NCBI RefSeq assembly: GCF_000764305.2 | Contig: NW_025941495.1 | Span: forward strand, 104,908-168,907 | Length of the DNA: 64,000 nt | DNA from: Hyalella azteca | Lineage: Eukaryota; Arthropoda; Malacostraca; Amphipoda; Hyalellidae | Reading direction: 5' to 3' | Shown: in pieces, positions 37,618-49,084 of the stretch | Position numbering within the stretch: the stretch's first letter is position 1 | Layout: every line of letters starts with the position of its first letter | The notes under the pieces: generated by a model | Databases searched by the model: none | What the model was told of the DNA's origin: nothing | Seen by the model: the letters and a program-made list of their open reading frames with translations, nothing else | Position numbers and translations under genes: made by a program

Positions 37618-38837
37618 TGTCGTAATCACTCAGAAAATTTTTGACAACAAAATACCAAATTATAAATTGTACTGAGAAAAATATTGATTGAAATTAGAGA
37701 AAAGGCATTGATTAAGAAAACATGATAAATAGACAAAGAGTGAATCAGTTCACTGAAAAAAATTAATTTAGATCTAAATTCAGCGTCCTTCAAAAAAATA
37801 AAAGTGATGTTCCGTCATTCCAAAATGCCTCAGTCCATTTTCCCGTCAGTACGGCTAATCCAAGCTTGGAAAATCGAAAACACTGATTGTTAGGCAGAAC
37901 TACGCAGTTACAATTACTCTGCTTATTATATTAAGCATTTTTTCGACAACTCGTTATTTTATGGACTTAATTCGATTTTTATGTTCATTATTTAGATACC
38001 CAGAATAAGGAAAAAAAAGTAGGAATGATTATGGAAGATATCATGCTTTAGACTTTGTATTCTTTTGTAATTTTTTTACAAACTATGTATGTTTCACTAT
38101 GTTTAACTATGTAATGCTTTTTAGGTTAGCGTCTGATTTGTAGTTCAATGAATATTTAGTTATTAATTTAATTTAGTTGATATTTAATTAGGTCTGAAAG
38201 GAAGAAATTGGTGCAATGGAAAATTATTCAGTGCATTATAGGCTTAGTACAGTTAATAAAATAGTGCAGCATAAATGAATAATTTATGTGCATATGCTCT
38301 GTATAAAAAGTGCAATCAGTACTACATGTAAAGTGAAAGATAAAAATAACGATTAATTAGTCTAGCAAATCGACTTAGTTATTAGCAAAACGTCAATAAA
38401 CTATTAATTCAAAGCTGAAAATCAAGTAAATATGAGTGAAGGGAAACCAATCGTGAAAGAATTTAGAAAGAAAATAGAATATAAATTACACCGTCGGTGA
38501 ATAAGCTTTAACAGAAAAATGAATGTATTAGAAAGATTAATCTTGTGGATTTATGTAAGTGTTTTGAATACCAAACGGAGGAATTTCATAATAAACAAAA
38601 AACGACATCTGGTTGCCTAGTATCGAAGTTTATAAAATTTAACATAATTGTAAATCAGACCAGCGCGGAAACATTGATTAGTTATGCACAAGATTATATC
38701 ACAAGTACTGTGTTGATCATGAGAGAAATCTAAGTTGATCTGAAGACATGAAGACACAGTCTAATAAATATTCAGAGAAATTGTCTAGCTATTTGAGGTT
38801 AATTATAATCGTTAATTGATTAGCAGTTCATCACACA

Positions 38838-38982
38838 GCTCCAGCTGTCCCATTAGCTGCATGCTGAGCACCAAACAGCACCAGCTGTCCCATTAGCTGC
38901 ATGCTGTGCACCACACTGCACCATCTGTCCCATTAGCTGCATGCTGGGCACCACACAGCACCAGCTGTCCCATGCATGCTTG
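38838..38982. repeat. 40-bp minisatellite
   Basis: CCAGCTGTCCCATTAGCTGC then ATGCTGAGCACCACACAGCA, three and a half copies. Confidence 0.95.
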
Positions 38983-39114
38983 TGGGCCCTAATTCATGGC
39001 TGTATAGGCCCCTTATAAATGCAAATGTCTCGCAGCCAAAGAGTCCAGAGTGACTTTCAAAGTTATTTTCTTTGCTCTGTGGTCAGCAAATGAAATCGAG
39101 AAAGCTACGATACG

Positions 39115-39316
39115 GGGCCGTACAATCTAAACTCGCTTAATTACATGTAGCGGTCTAAGTACAAATAGCGGTCTATAGGTACACGTAGCGACCAAGTACA
39201 CGAAGCGGCCTAAGAACACGTAATGGCTGAATTCTCGTCTGTGATTGGTGAGTTTAGCTTTAAAAGCCTTCAGTTACTGGGCGATGGAGTTACGAATTTT
39301 TGACAGTATACAGCCT
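39115..39316. mobile_element. MITE-like element 4, diverged
   Basis: Starts GGGCCGTACAATCTAAACTC and ends TTTTTGACAGTATACAGCC; carries TGATTGGTGAG and several GTAGCGG-like motifs as in element 3. Confidence 0.72.
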
Positions 39317-39554
39317 TAGATTCTAAATTGAAACTTCTATGTAAAATTGACCATAAAGATTATCGAGACTTCAATGCAATGACGTCGGCCGGGTATATCG
39401 CATACGTACAGTACATGTATAGCCGCTCATTAACTAGGATTTAATGTCTGTAATTAGCTGTATTGTTATGAAACTCGAATTTTAGTCGTAAGTTGGATTT
39501 ACAATATGCAATTTATTTTCGAGAGCGTTCCCCCATGAAGCGTTATAAGAAGAA

Positions 39555-39735
39555 AATATGATTAGAATATTGGAAGAAGATGTGTTTAGAAAATTAGAAG
39601 AAGAAGTGTTTAGAATATTATAAGAATATGTGTTTAGAATATTTGAAGAATATTTGTTTAGAATATTAGGAGAAGAAGTGTTTATATAGAGTATTAGAAG
39701 AAAATGTGTTTAGACAATTAAAAGAAGATGTTTTG
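39555..39735. repeat. Minisatellite, about 24-32 bp units
   Basis: Degenerate AGAATATTAGAAGAAGATGT GTTT units, six or so copies. Confidence 0.9.
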
Positions 39736-39959
39736 CAAATCAAACTTCCTCACAAACAAGCAGCCTTCCGAACTGTCACACTAAAGGCCGTCAGCTTTAC
39801 ATTCTAACGTTAGTTGTCAGTCTAAAGCAGCAATGGCGTTTACGACTGTAAAAAACCTTACGTTTTGATTCTGATCGTGTCGTTGTAATACTCTGCAATT
39901 TCCAGGCTGTAAAACGAGCAATTTGTAAATACAGGAAACGAGAGGATCATATTAAGAAG

Positions 39960-40135
39960 ATATACTGTACACGTGTAAACAAGAGACACGAGAAACTGTA
40001 CTGTACACTTGTAAACAAGAGACACCAGGAACTGTATTGTACACTTGTAAACAAGAGACACCATGAACTGTACTGCACACTTGTAAACAAGAGACACGAG
40101 AAATTGTACTGTACGCTTGTAAAGAGACACGAGCA
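39960..40135. repeat. 36-bp minisatellite
   Basis: CACTTGTAAACAAGAGACAC then GAGAAACTGTACTGTA, five copies. Confidence 0.95.
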
Positions 40136-41394
40136 AATTAATGTAGTTAAAAACTGTAAACTAACTGCAAACTATGCAGTAATGTAGTTATAAAACTGTA
40201 AAAAAAACTTGTAAACAAGATTCATAAGGGACAATATTGCGACAAGACTGGAATATCTCCGTAATAGGGAGACGGTCTCATTAAGGAAGGAAAGAAGGAT
40301 TGAAATTGCATTCAAAAGATGGACATAGACAAAACTGGACCAAGATAATTGAAATTGGGAGCAAAAGTTTATGGATAAACTACAGGAAATTTGCATACGA
40401 ATATAAAGGAAGCCATTACAATATAGACATAATATTCATGTACAATAGGGAGAAGAAGGCACAATTGAGGAAAGACGCGTGGATAATTTTTGGGTAAACT
40501 GCCTGACGAGAGGAAAAAGCTAGTGGATAAATAGGATGATAATGATAGTGAAGGATAAGGTTCACGATGAAAGATATAAAGCAAGTTAGTGGATGTAAAG
40601 TAACTGCTCAAGACTACACATGCTTGACAGGAAAAACTTGGAACTATTGATGGCAGAAAACCAGTCAATCCCGGCCCCACTTCAATTAAAGGTGTGGTTT
40701 CATGCAAGTGAAAAATGAATTTTTACGTGTGAATGTTTAACCTTTTGATGAAAATAACAATTTAATATTTGACTATTATAATTCAAATACCCGTTCCGTT
40801 TAAAATGACAAATGAGTTGAAAAATACGAAACAAATGCGGAGTCTTGCATTAGTTATATAAGAACTACTGCAATGCATTTCGAGTCAATGGGAAACGTCG
40901 AATTTCGATAGTTATTTGTCTGACTGTTGCAATTGTTATGAGATGTGTTTGCAAATCTACTATAAGATATATTATGTGTCTTTCCTTATTATGAAACATG
41001 TCCAAATTATTTCTAAGACGTTCAATGAAACTGTAAACAACGAACATTACGACAACATGAAGCGCTATAGAGGTGACCGATATGAACAAATGATGACGTC
41101 AGAAACAAATGAGGAAAAGTGGAAAGATCATCAAGAGAATTTAGGAGTTGATAAAATATTTCGCAGTTAGCAAATATGACGCAGAAAAAAACTCTCCGGA
41201 ATATGTTAGGATAAAACTCAGGGAGCCAAAAGATCAAAGATCGATCATTGGTCAAATTTTGGAACTGGTCGAAGGATCATTGATAAGACTGATGATATGT
41301 CAGCAAACGTTGACTGATGGTTTCTATGCAAATCATTTTGGTCATCGCTGGCAGACTGGATAGAGGGAGGTTATCGAGGGCAGCAACTGATGAT

Positions 41395-41895
41395 TTATAG
41401 ATGTACGGTCATTCTGCTGATCATTATTAATATGGTCATAAAGTAGCCTCACATTATTTTTAAATGTACGGTCATTCCGCTGATCATTATTAAGATGGTC
41501 ATAAAGTAGCCTCACATTATTTTTAAATGTGCGCTCATTCCGCTGATCATTATTAAGATGGTCATAAAGTAGCCTCACATTATTTTTAAATGTGCGCTCA
41601 TTCCGCTGATCATTATTAAGATGGTCATAAAGTAGCCTCACATTATTTTTAAATGTGCGCTCATTCCGCTGATCATTATTAAGATGGTCATAAAGTAGCC
41701 TCACATTATTTTTAAATGTGCGCTCATTCCGCTGATCATTATTAAGATGGTCATAAAGTAGCCTCACATTATTTTTAAATGTGCGCTCATTCCGCTGATC
41801 ATTATTAAGATGGTCATAAAGTAGCCTCACATTATTTTTAAATGTGCGCTCATTCCGCTGATCATTATTAAGATGGTCATAAAGTTGCCTCACAT
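41395..41895. repeat. 63-bp tandem array, eight copies, ending at an N
   Basis: Units with GGTCATAAAGTAGCCTCACA and TTCCGCTGATCATTATTAAG; the right six are almost identical. It ends abruptly at the N at 41896. Confidence 0.97.
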
Positions 41896-41896
41896 N

Positions 41897-41969
41897 GGTC
41901 GGTGAGATCAAGTGGGTCACGTCAAGTCTGGGTCGGTGAGATCAAGTGGGTCACGTCAAGTCTGGGTCG
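41897..41969. repeat. 34-bp repeat, two copies
   Basis: GGTCGGTGAGATCAAGTGGG then TCACGTCAAGTCTG, directly right of the N at 41896; unrelated to the array on the left. Confidence 0.93.
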
Positions 41970-42359
41970 CTTTTTCAGGCTTATAAAAACTTTACGTTAA
42001 GTGCCACACATTAACGACCTCCTACACATTAAATCATACGAAGAATACGCTAGTTAATACAAATAACACATTAAGTGCAAAACAGAGAGTTAAGTCGTAC
42101 GGAATTAGGAAAAGGCTCGCTAAGAATTATTTGTTTATTTAATTGCCCTGTTTGATCCAAGGATCATCTTATGAGATATACTTTGAGTGCCGTGAATGCT
42201 TATTTGTTCATCCCTGAAAATTCGTGAATATAAGTTTTCCGTGCATAATTCCTGACTGATAATTTGTCACAAGCCATGTTGAAAAATATGTTTTACGCAT
42301 GATTGGTCGATGTATTTCTAATAATGTATTTATAATAAAAAAAAACTGATATTCCACAA

Positions 42360-42790
42360 GATGTGCAAAGAGGAAGTATTAAGTTTACTCAAAGTATTAA
42401 ATTATTAAGTAGAACTGCAAGGAGGAAGTATTAAGTGTGTTCGAAGTAATGAATAATAAAGTATAAGAGCTTCGCTCTCACACGATGTGCAAGGAGAAAG
42501 TATTACGAGTACAAAAAGTAATAATTGTAATTTAAAAAGAAACATAGTCTCACCAGATGGGATAAGAGTTTGCATTAAGTGTGCTCAAAGTAATAAATGT
42601 AATGAAAATATAAATATAATCTCACCCGATGGGCTAGGAGTTTGTATTAGTTGTGCTCAAAGTAGTAAACTGAATGTAATTAAAATATAAATATTGTCTC
42701 ACCCGAAGGGTTAGTAGTGAGTATTAGGGGTGCTCAAAATAATAAACAGAATGTAATTAAAATAAAAATATAGTCTCACCCGATGGGCTA
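42360..42790. repeat. Degenerate tandem repeat, about 90 bp
   Basis: Recurring CTCACCCGATGGGCTAGGAG and GTGCTCAAAGTAATAAA-like strings, four to five diverged units. Confidence 0.82.
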
Positions 42791-42839
42791 ATAAAAGTAC
42801 CTGCGCAAACAAATGGTATATATTATTATTGTTTGATAT

Positions 42840-43135
42840 TTTTAATCTTCTCACGTATACAGGCACATGCAAATTTCATTAATTATTATGAAAATAACTG
42901 CGCACGCAAATTGTATACATAATTATTTGATACTTTAAATCTTCTCAAGCATGCCGGCACACGCAATTTTCATCAATTATTATAAGAAATATTATAAGAC
43001 TTTTCACGCATGCCTGCATACGCCAATTGTCTCAAATAGTTATTTTTCGAAATTTTATATATTATAAATCTTCTCACGCATGCCTGCACCCGAGAATTTT
43101 TTCAATTATTATCAGGAATTTCAGATAATATGAAT
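42840..43135. repeat. Degenerate tandem repeat, about 75-80 bp
   Basis: Recurring AATCTTCTCACGCATGCCTG and ATTTTCATCAATTATTAT. Confidence 0.82.
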
Positions 43136-43193
43136 CTTCTCAGATGTAATAAATGAAATGCTTTGCTCCGAAAATTATATTTATTTAGTGCAG

Positions 43194-43440
43194 ATTAATG
43201 TGCAGATTAATGTGGGCAATGATGCAGTTTAGTGTGCTTCAGTGCAGATTAATGTGGACAATGATGCAGTTTAGTGTGGTTCAGTGCAGATTAATGTGGG
43301 CAATGATGCAGTTTAGTGTGGTTCAGTGCAGATTAATGTGGACAATGATGCAGTTTAGTGTGGTTCAGTGCAGATTAATGTGGACAGTGATGCAGTTTAG
43401 TATGGTTCAATGCAGATTAATGTGGGCTACGATTCGAATT
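43194..43440. repeat. 42-bp minisatellite
   Basis: TGCAGATTAATGTGGACAAT then GATGCAGTTTAGTGTGGTTC, five to six copies. Confidence 0.95.
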
Positions 43441-44044
43441 AGTGGGGACTAGTGCAGATTAGTGCAGAACTCAGAAACGAACTTCTAAATAAATTGGTCT
43501 AAAAGGCAATTCGCAGAAACTCAAGCTTAGCGATGAAATCAAGATACGTCTAAAATTGTTTTAGCAGTTACTGGTAGAAGTTAATGAGTGTGCCAACAAC
43601 TGCGATATCCGCCGAATTTGTCTGTTAATTCCATGTTAGTAAGTGCCGAATAATCAGATATTGCCCTAATCGATCGATCATTGCCTGTTTCGACTGGAAA
43701 CTGATGAACCTTAGCGGTAGTTTTTTGCAGTATGATTATCAGCATTATTTATAAGAGATTTAAGAGATTTAGGTGATAAGAGATTTAACAACTTAGCACA
43801 AATTTCATAGTTGTGTATATGCAATAAGATTTGCAGGAGTGTCGCAGCGAGTCCTGGAGCATAACTCATAGGCTTCATAGTAACTATTGTTACTGATACA
43901 TGACAGAAACATGGTCAACTTGAAATAAAACGCCTTGGCCTCATAGGTATGGTTATTGGAATATGGCTAATTTGAATTATGACGAATTAGCTTCACATCT
44001 ATGTTCTAAAAATGTGACTGAGATATGGTCAGCTTGACATATGA

Positions 44045-44292
44045 CTGAACTATGATAGTTTGAACTCTGACTCGCCTGCACAATAACCCTGCTTAATAAA
44101 ATATGACTGTAACATGATTATCTCTAACTCTGACTCGCCTGCATAATCACCCTGCTAAAATATGACTGTAATATGATTATCTTTAACTCTGTCTCGCCTG
44201 CATAATAACCCTGATTTATAAAATGTGACTGCAAAATTATTATCTTTAACTCTGACTCGCCTGCATAATCACCCTAACAACTCTTACTCGGT
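44045..44292 (-). repeat. About 60-bp array ending at the S4-exon splice donor
   Basis: Plus-strand units begin GACTCGCCTGCATAATCACC and end TTATCTTTAACTCT. The right end of the array is a partial unit followed by AACTCT-TACTCGGTAT, which overlaps the exon end and donor: on the minus strand CGAGTAAGAGTT (donor) aligns with CGAGTCAGAGTT of each unit. The donor is therefore in register with the array. Confidence 0.75.
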
Positions 44293-44385
44293 ATCCTGTT
44301 GATGGCCCTGAGGGGTCTCAGGACGCGGATGGTGCGGATGGCGGACAGGTTCATGTTCTCGACACTCAGGCAATACTCCACGGCT
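44288..44385 (-). CDS. Ca-alpha1T: Cav3 exon: domain I end of S3 and S4 voltage sensor
   Basis: After a TTTTGCAG acceptor the exon gives one base, 32 codons and one base. The peptide begins [14 protein letters not shown] (end of S3 and S3-S4 loop) and continues [18 protein letters not shown], the S4 helix with an arginine at every third position. Cav3 channels have [20 protein letters not shown] here. The donor is CCGA then GTAAGAG. The hanging A begins the serine codon of the expected PSMRIL. The following exon (S4-S5 linker and S5) was not found in the window. The donor lies at the very end of a roughly 60-bp tandem array whose units begin with a donor-like sequence. Confidence 0.95.
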
Positions 44386-45007
44386 CTGCAAAATATACAG
44401 AAAAATATTCAGCAGTGCATTATCGTGTCATAAATTGTCTATCATTCAGCATCGCAATTGTATTATAAAATCGGCATAATTATTTTTATTTTTCTTCCAT
44501 TAAAATGTTGACCATTTATAGGAAACGCTCATAGTTACATTTTCTGTTTTTAATGTAAAAATCCGATTAACATGAATTATATGTTCATAATGAAAATTAT
44601 TTGCTCAGCACTGCGAAATTTTGGCAATTTTCTTGCGAATTTGTTAGTGATGGCGGATGCAAATGATGATATAATGCTAATTATTGTAAGTGTCAAAGCT
44701 ATAATTAATGTATATGTATGGTAAAGATTTAGAGGGCTGGAGACTCGTTCTTGATGATGAGAGCCTCTGATATCGCCAGTTTTGTGGCGTCTGGACGTCT
44801 CCCCACTTTTTTCATGGATTATTTCACTTTCATGGGCTCATGCAAAGCCCATGCAAAAAGTCGGGATCATTGCATGAGACTAATGCTAATACTATTTACA
44901 AATATTCATGCCCCAAAGAAGGCTGTAGACTTCTCCAGAATGTAAATCATTTCGGTTTGACCAGCACAACTTTGAGCCGCCGCCTAACATGCCACCTCCA
45001 GACCAGT

Positions 45008-45151
45008 GGCCATACTTTCAAAACTCGTGAAGTGAACGTAAAAACTTACGCTCTATTTTCTTGTCTACGATTGGTGGATTTTGCTTGAAAGGCCGTCAAT
45101 GATTGGCTGATGAACTTACGATCTCTTAACTTTATCTGAAAGTATGGGCCC
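45008..45151. mobile_element. MITE-like element 2
   Basis: Near-identical to the element at 15100-15243 in length, ends and interior. It interrupts a GC-rich segment (44960-45240) that is open in more than one frame. Confidence 0.88.
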
Positions 45152-45245
45152 AGAGGACCGAAGAACCACATGAGGCTCATAGTGAGACCCTCACTCGCGC
45201 GACGTTGGAGACCTGCACCAGCGTCGTCATGAGATGCCCAGTATA

Positions 45246-45420
45246 GTAGCGAGTGTTTGAGCTATAATTAATGTGTATGTATAGTACGGAGTGTTTGAGC
45301 TATAATTAATGTGTATGTATAGTACGGAGTGTTTGAGCTATAATTAATGTGTATGTATAGTACGGAGTGTGTGAGCTATAATTAATGTGTAGGTATAGTA
45401 CGGAGTGTGTGAGCTATAAT
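45246..45420. repeat. 38-bp minisatellite
   Basis: GTATAGTACGGAGTGTTTGA then GCTATAATTAATGTGTAT, five copies. Confidence 0.95.
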
Positions 45421-45584
45421 GTGTGTACAGCGTAGTGTATTGGGAAATTTCTTAATTTTAACCGAGAAGGCTTACATTAGCGAATTTTTTAATCCGAATA
45501 TTTGACGGTCAAGGTCTATGGCGGCTAAGATTTAAATTTATTTTTTCATGGCTTTGCTTCAGCGTGAAGCAAAGTGAACAAATA

Positions 45585-46384
45585 CAGGGTCATCAATATT
45601 TAGCGTTACAACTTTGAGTGATTAGAACTATGAAATGAAACAAAATTGTGAATGTTTGAAAATGTATTTATGTAGGCAGAGGTTCAGAGATACAGGTTTC
45701 ACAATTTCATTCAATATGTCCACCATTTGCATCAATAAAGTCCAAACTGCTATGGTGAACGGTCGAGACCTTGCTCTCAAGGTATGACCAGATCCCAAAA
45801 TCCAGAGGATTCAGATCGGGTGACGATGGGGGGCCATTCATCTTTGGTAATGAACGACCAGGGGCGTCTTGCTGGAACGACCAGGGGCGTTTTTTGAAGT
45901 GCTTTCGTGCCCTGGGCAACAATGCACCAACAAGGATGGCATTTCGATAGTTCTTCTGATTCAATTTAACCCCTTTGTCAACAAAAAAGAGAGGACTCCT
46001 TGAGGACTCTGTTACTGCTGCCCAGACCATCACTGAGGTCGGGCATTGCTTCCTAGTCACCACACGGGATCCTTCGTCCCATTCTTCGACCAAATTCGAT
46101 CATTTTGGGAGTTGAAGTGGTGTTCAACATTGAATATCTTCTCATCACTGAAAACGAGGTTTGGCAGCGTGCCATCATGAATGCGGGAAAGAAGAATCTT
46201 GGATCTTTGGAGGCGTTTGTCAACAACTTGAGCAGACAGTTGGTGTTTTTTGACATGCTTGAATGGGGACAACTTTAGGTCCTTCCGGAGAACAGTCGAC
46301 ATGGTTCCATACGACACATTTGACTGTTTTGCGAGTGTATTGATTTTGAAAAAAACAATGTAACGCTAAATATTGATGATACTG
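45585..46384 (-). mobile_element. Decayed Tc1/mariner element, about 800 bp
   Basis: The ends are inverted repeats of about 26 bp (CAGGGTCATCAATATTTAGC at 45585 and its complement ending at 46384), each flanked by TA, the mariner target duplication. The inside has a transposase on the minus strand in two frames. The first frame (46317 to about 46080) contains the FSDEKIF motif with the first catalytic Asp. The second (about 46090 to 45707) has SVMVWAAVTES, the second Asp in FQQDAP, and SPDLNPLDFGIWSYLESKV. The N-terminal DNA-binding part is missing, a frameshift separates the halves and sequence is deleted after FQQDAP, so it is inactive. Confidence 0.9.
45707..46317 (-). pseudogene. Mariner-family transposase remnant
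   Basis: This is the coding remnant of the element. It would cut and paste DNA using a DDE/D RNase H-like core. Visible in order: LVFSDEKIFNVEHHF, a frameshift near 46085, TSVMVWAAVTESSRSPLFFV, KLNQKNYRNAIL, PWSFQQDAP, and PPSSPDLNPLDFGIWSYLES. About 200 residues remain against roughly 345 in complete mariners; the helix-turn-helix half is gone. The segment after FQQDAP that normally carries the H of APAH is replaced or deleted. Confidence 0.88.
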
Positions 46385-47331
46385 TAATTTATAATTTAGT
46401 CTGTGAAGCGCCAGGAATTTGCTGGAAGTTCAAACAAAATTGTAAATTGTAAATATTCCACATAATTTTTGAGAGGCTATAAAATTTTCTTTCGTAAATA
46501 AATCTTATTTTATTTTGCGGAAAAAATTATTGGGTAACTTTGAGAGAAACGTCTCTGTCAAGAATTACTTTGCTCTATAAGTGAATTAGTTATAAGATAT
46601 GATTTCACTGATGCTAATGAAGCACTTTCATTAATAATATTTTTTCATTAATAAACTACAGCTACTGTAGTTAGCTACATTTTCCGTAGTTAGCTACAGT
46701 TAAAAGTTTCTAATTCATAAGGAAAATATTCCAGAACGTTTAAAATTATGCAACTTCGCTTGAAATGAACACTTGATTAATTACATTCCACTACACGTTT
46801 GAAGGTTTTTAATCTAGAAGACTATATCGAATTTAATACACCACATTTTATTAATAAATTAATTTGTCATGATAAAAAATTTTGATGCGTACAATGTTAA
46901 TTATTTCAATCACATGCATGAGCAGCGAGAATTTATTCTTTTCACAAAACAATAACTGCATTATTTTTTGTAATACAATTACATTATGCAAAAACCTTAA
47001 AATATAGGCAATCAATATGGTTTATTAATTATAATTTCCAATCAACTGGAACACAAACTGCAATAGAGGATTTGCCACTTTTCTGGATATTGAAATAATA
47101 AATGAACACAAAACATTATCGAACGATCATTAGCGAACATGTGTGTGTATGTGTGTACATATATCAATGAAAAGTGTACATAATCAATACATGCATAAAT
47201 ACATAATATGTATTTACCTACATGGTAAACCTACCTACCTTTACCTACAAATCTGTAAGCTTTAAAGCTTACAGATTTTTGTCGCAAAATAAATCAAAAT
47301 AATCAATAAATGTCGAAAAATAATCAAAGGC

Positions 47332-47369
47332 CTGTCTCTTATACACATCTAGATGTGTATAAGAGACAG
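47332..47369. other. Library junction adapter (Tn5 mosaic ends) in the assembly
   Basis: CTGTCTCTTATACACATCT is followed directly by AGATGTGTATAAGAGACAG: two 19-base Tn5 mosaic ends in inverted orientation, exactly the Nextera mate-pair junction, and then an N at 47370. It is synthetic sequence, not genome. The sequences on its two sides need not be adjacent in the organism. Confidence 0.97.
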
Positions 47370-47599
47370 NTGCAGTAAATTTAGTTTAAATGTTATTCAA
47401 TATATGGACCTTAGATAACGTAGTTGAGACCAACACTTTGACATTGCCCATAAGAAGACAGGGATAGAGAAACATCAGAAATACATAATAAGAAGATACA
47501 GCAAAAATTAGATATATGATAATACAAGTACTTCAGTGCCCTGCAACAAGTGCAATCAAATAACTACGCTGCATAACTCGGAATGCAGTAGAGCCGCGC

Positions 47600-47850
47600 T
47601 GACTGGGAGTGTACCAGACTACCAATTGCGTTGACTGGGAGTGTACCAGACTACCAAGCGTTGACTGGAAGTGTACCGGACTACCAAGCGTTGACTGGAA
47701 GTGTAACGGACTACCAAGCGTTGACTGGAAGTGTAACGGACCACCAAGGGTTGACTGGAAGTGTAACGGACTACCAAGCGTTGACTGGAAGTGTACCGGA
47801 CTACCAAGCGTTGACTGATGTCGAAGTGTACCAGACTGCCAAGAGTTGAC
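47600..47850. repeat. 30-bp minisatellite
   Basis: GTTGACTGGAAGTGTACCGG then ACTACCAAGC, eight to nine copies; multiple of three, hence open frames on both strands. Confidence 0.96.
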
Positions 47851-48295
47851 TGAGAATGCAAGTTAGACTGGCACAGCTCAGCCAATGCTCTGCCTGATAT
47901 TAAGGCCATGGCCTGAAACTCGCGTCTCAAGCAATTTCCGACCACCGGAGCCGCTGCCGAATTTTGTGTGCTTCGCGACAGACGCTCGATGCTGCCTCGG
48001 CCGACTCCCTCCGCCCCGAAGTGCGGGACTCTCTTCACAATCAATGAGATCGAGGTTTGGAAGTGCATTGCAATCCGTACGAGAGGCGACTGCGGGGATT
48101 TTATTGTGCTGCCGCTCAGAATTTTATTACACAAGGCTTTGCTCTGAATTTTATTGCTCACTGCGATGTGCCGTCGTCGTATTCATGGACGAAATTCATG
48201 TCACGCGACGCTATCGTATTTTACGGCACGTTGCGTGCTGCGTTCAACGTTTCTTCGAAACCGGTTGTTTTATTATTGTATTCGAGGAATTATTT

Positions 48296-48660
48296 GTCTT
48301 GTGTGTTGCGCTAAATTCACGATTACGCTAAAATTCATTTGTGTTGCACATGGCTACCGTATATTACAAATTTGTAAAAGCTGCTTTTCGAAACACGTTA
48401 CCGTAATTTATTTCAAACTGAATGGCCATAATTTGGCTCTTTAGTGCTTGATTGATTCCATTGCACGTTCCGATAAACGGAAAACTTTAGGCGATAAATT
48501 CGTTCTCTCAATGCGCAGTCAGCGGTTGTAACGTTTCTCCCGAGGTTGTTACTTTAAAATAATAATATTTTACGATGCCTTTTGGGAATTTAAATTGCAA
48601 CCGGGATTGATTCATAAAAATAGCAATTTTTAGGGACATCTTGGGGCAACTGTGAAATTT
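48296..48660. repeat. Interspersed repeat C, copy 1
   Basis: Matches 53258-53590, sharing GTGTGTTGCGCTAAATTC, AACACGTTACCGT, CTCAATGCGCA and TGCAACCGGGATTGATTC. Moderately diverged. Type unknown. Confidence 0.85.
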
Positions 48661-49084
48661 CTAAATGATTACCTGATATCCTTTTTTATGCAAGAGCTAC
48701 AGCAGTTCGGAGTTTTGTAGCTGTATTATTCCGGCATACAAACGAGCGACACTCCAGCGAATGAGATAAGGCTTTTGGAAACGACAAGCATTCTAAAGGA
48801 ACATAAAATATACTTCATGGAGTTCCAAGATTCCGAACGAATACCCTAGAAATACAAAAGCGTCACTGAGAAAAATGAATGAATAACTTTGTCCAAAAAT
48901 TGACAGACTTTCTGCACGTAGCACTGGAACGCCCAAACTGGGTCAGTAACTCAGGATGACACACACATGGGGAAAATGCATCATTATTTGGACCAATATC
49001 TTTAAGTTCTCTGAGTGCGCATAGCAATCTGTGCTGGCATTCTAAGATCATTTAGCACAATAGACGCTGCGTCGGTAAAATCCA

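Larger units (their letters stand above)
33000..44287 (-). other. Region between the S4 exon and the S5-P turret exon; S5 exon not found
   Basis: The channel must have the S4-S5 linker and S5 (expected to start SMRILVTLLLDT) between these exons, but no such reading was found on the minus strand. The region contains at least ten minisatellite arrays (36425-44280), two MITE family members and a single-base join at 41896 where two unrelated arrays meet. 33000-35400 shows nothing else. The S5 exon is either lost at that join or was missed by eye. Confidence 0.6.

Noticed and set aside
41342..41920. 192-codon minus-strand frame with 21-residue repeats
   Set aside because: It is the 63-bp array read in a frame; the unit is a multiple of three so it stays open. 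No start context, splice sites or family match.
47619..48331. 180-codon minus and 148-codon plus frames
   Set aside because: The first runs through the 30-bp array, and the rest overlaps interspersed repeat C; no recognisable domain.
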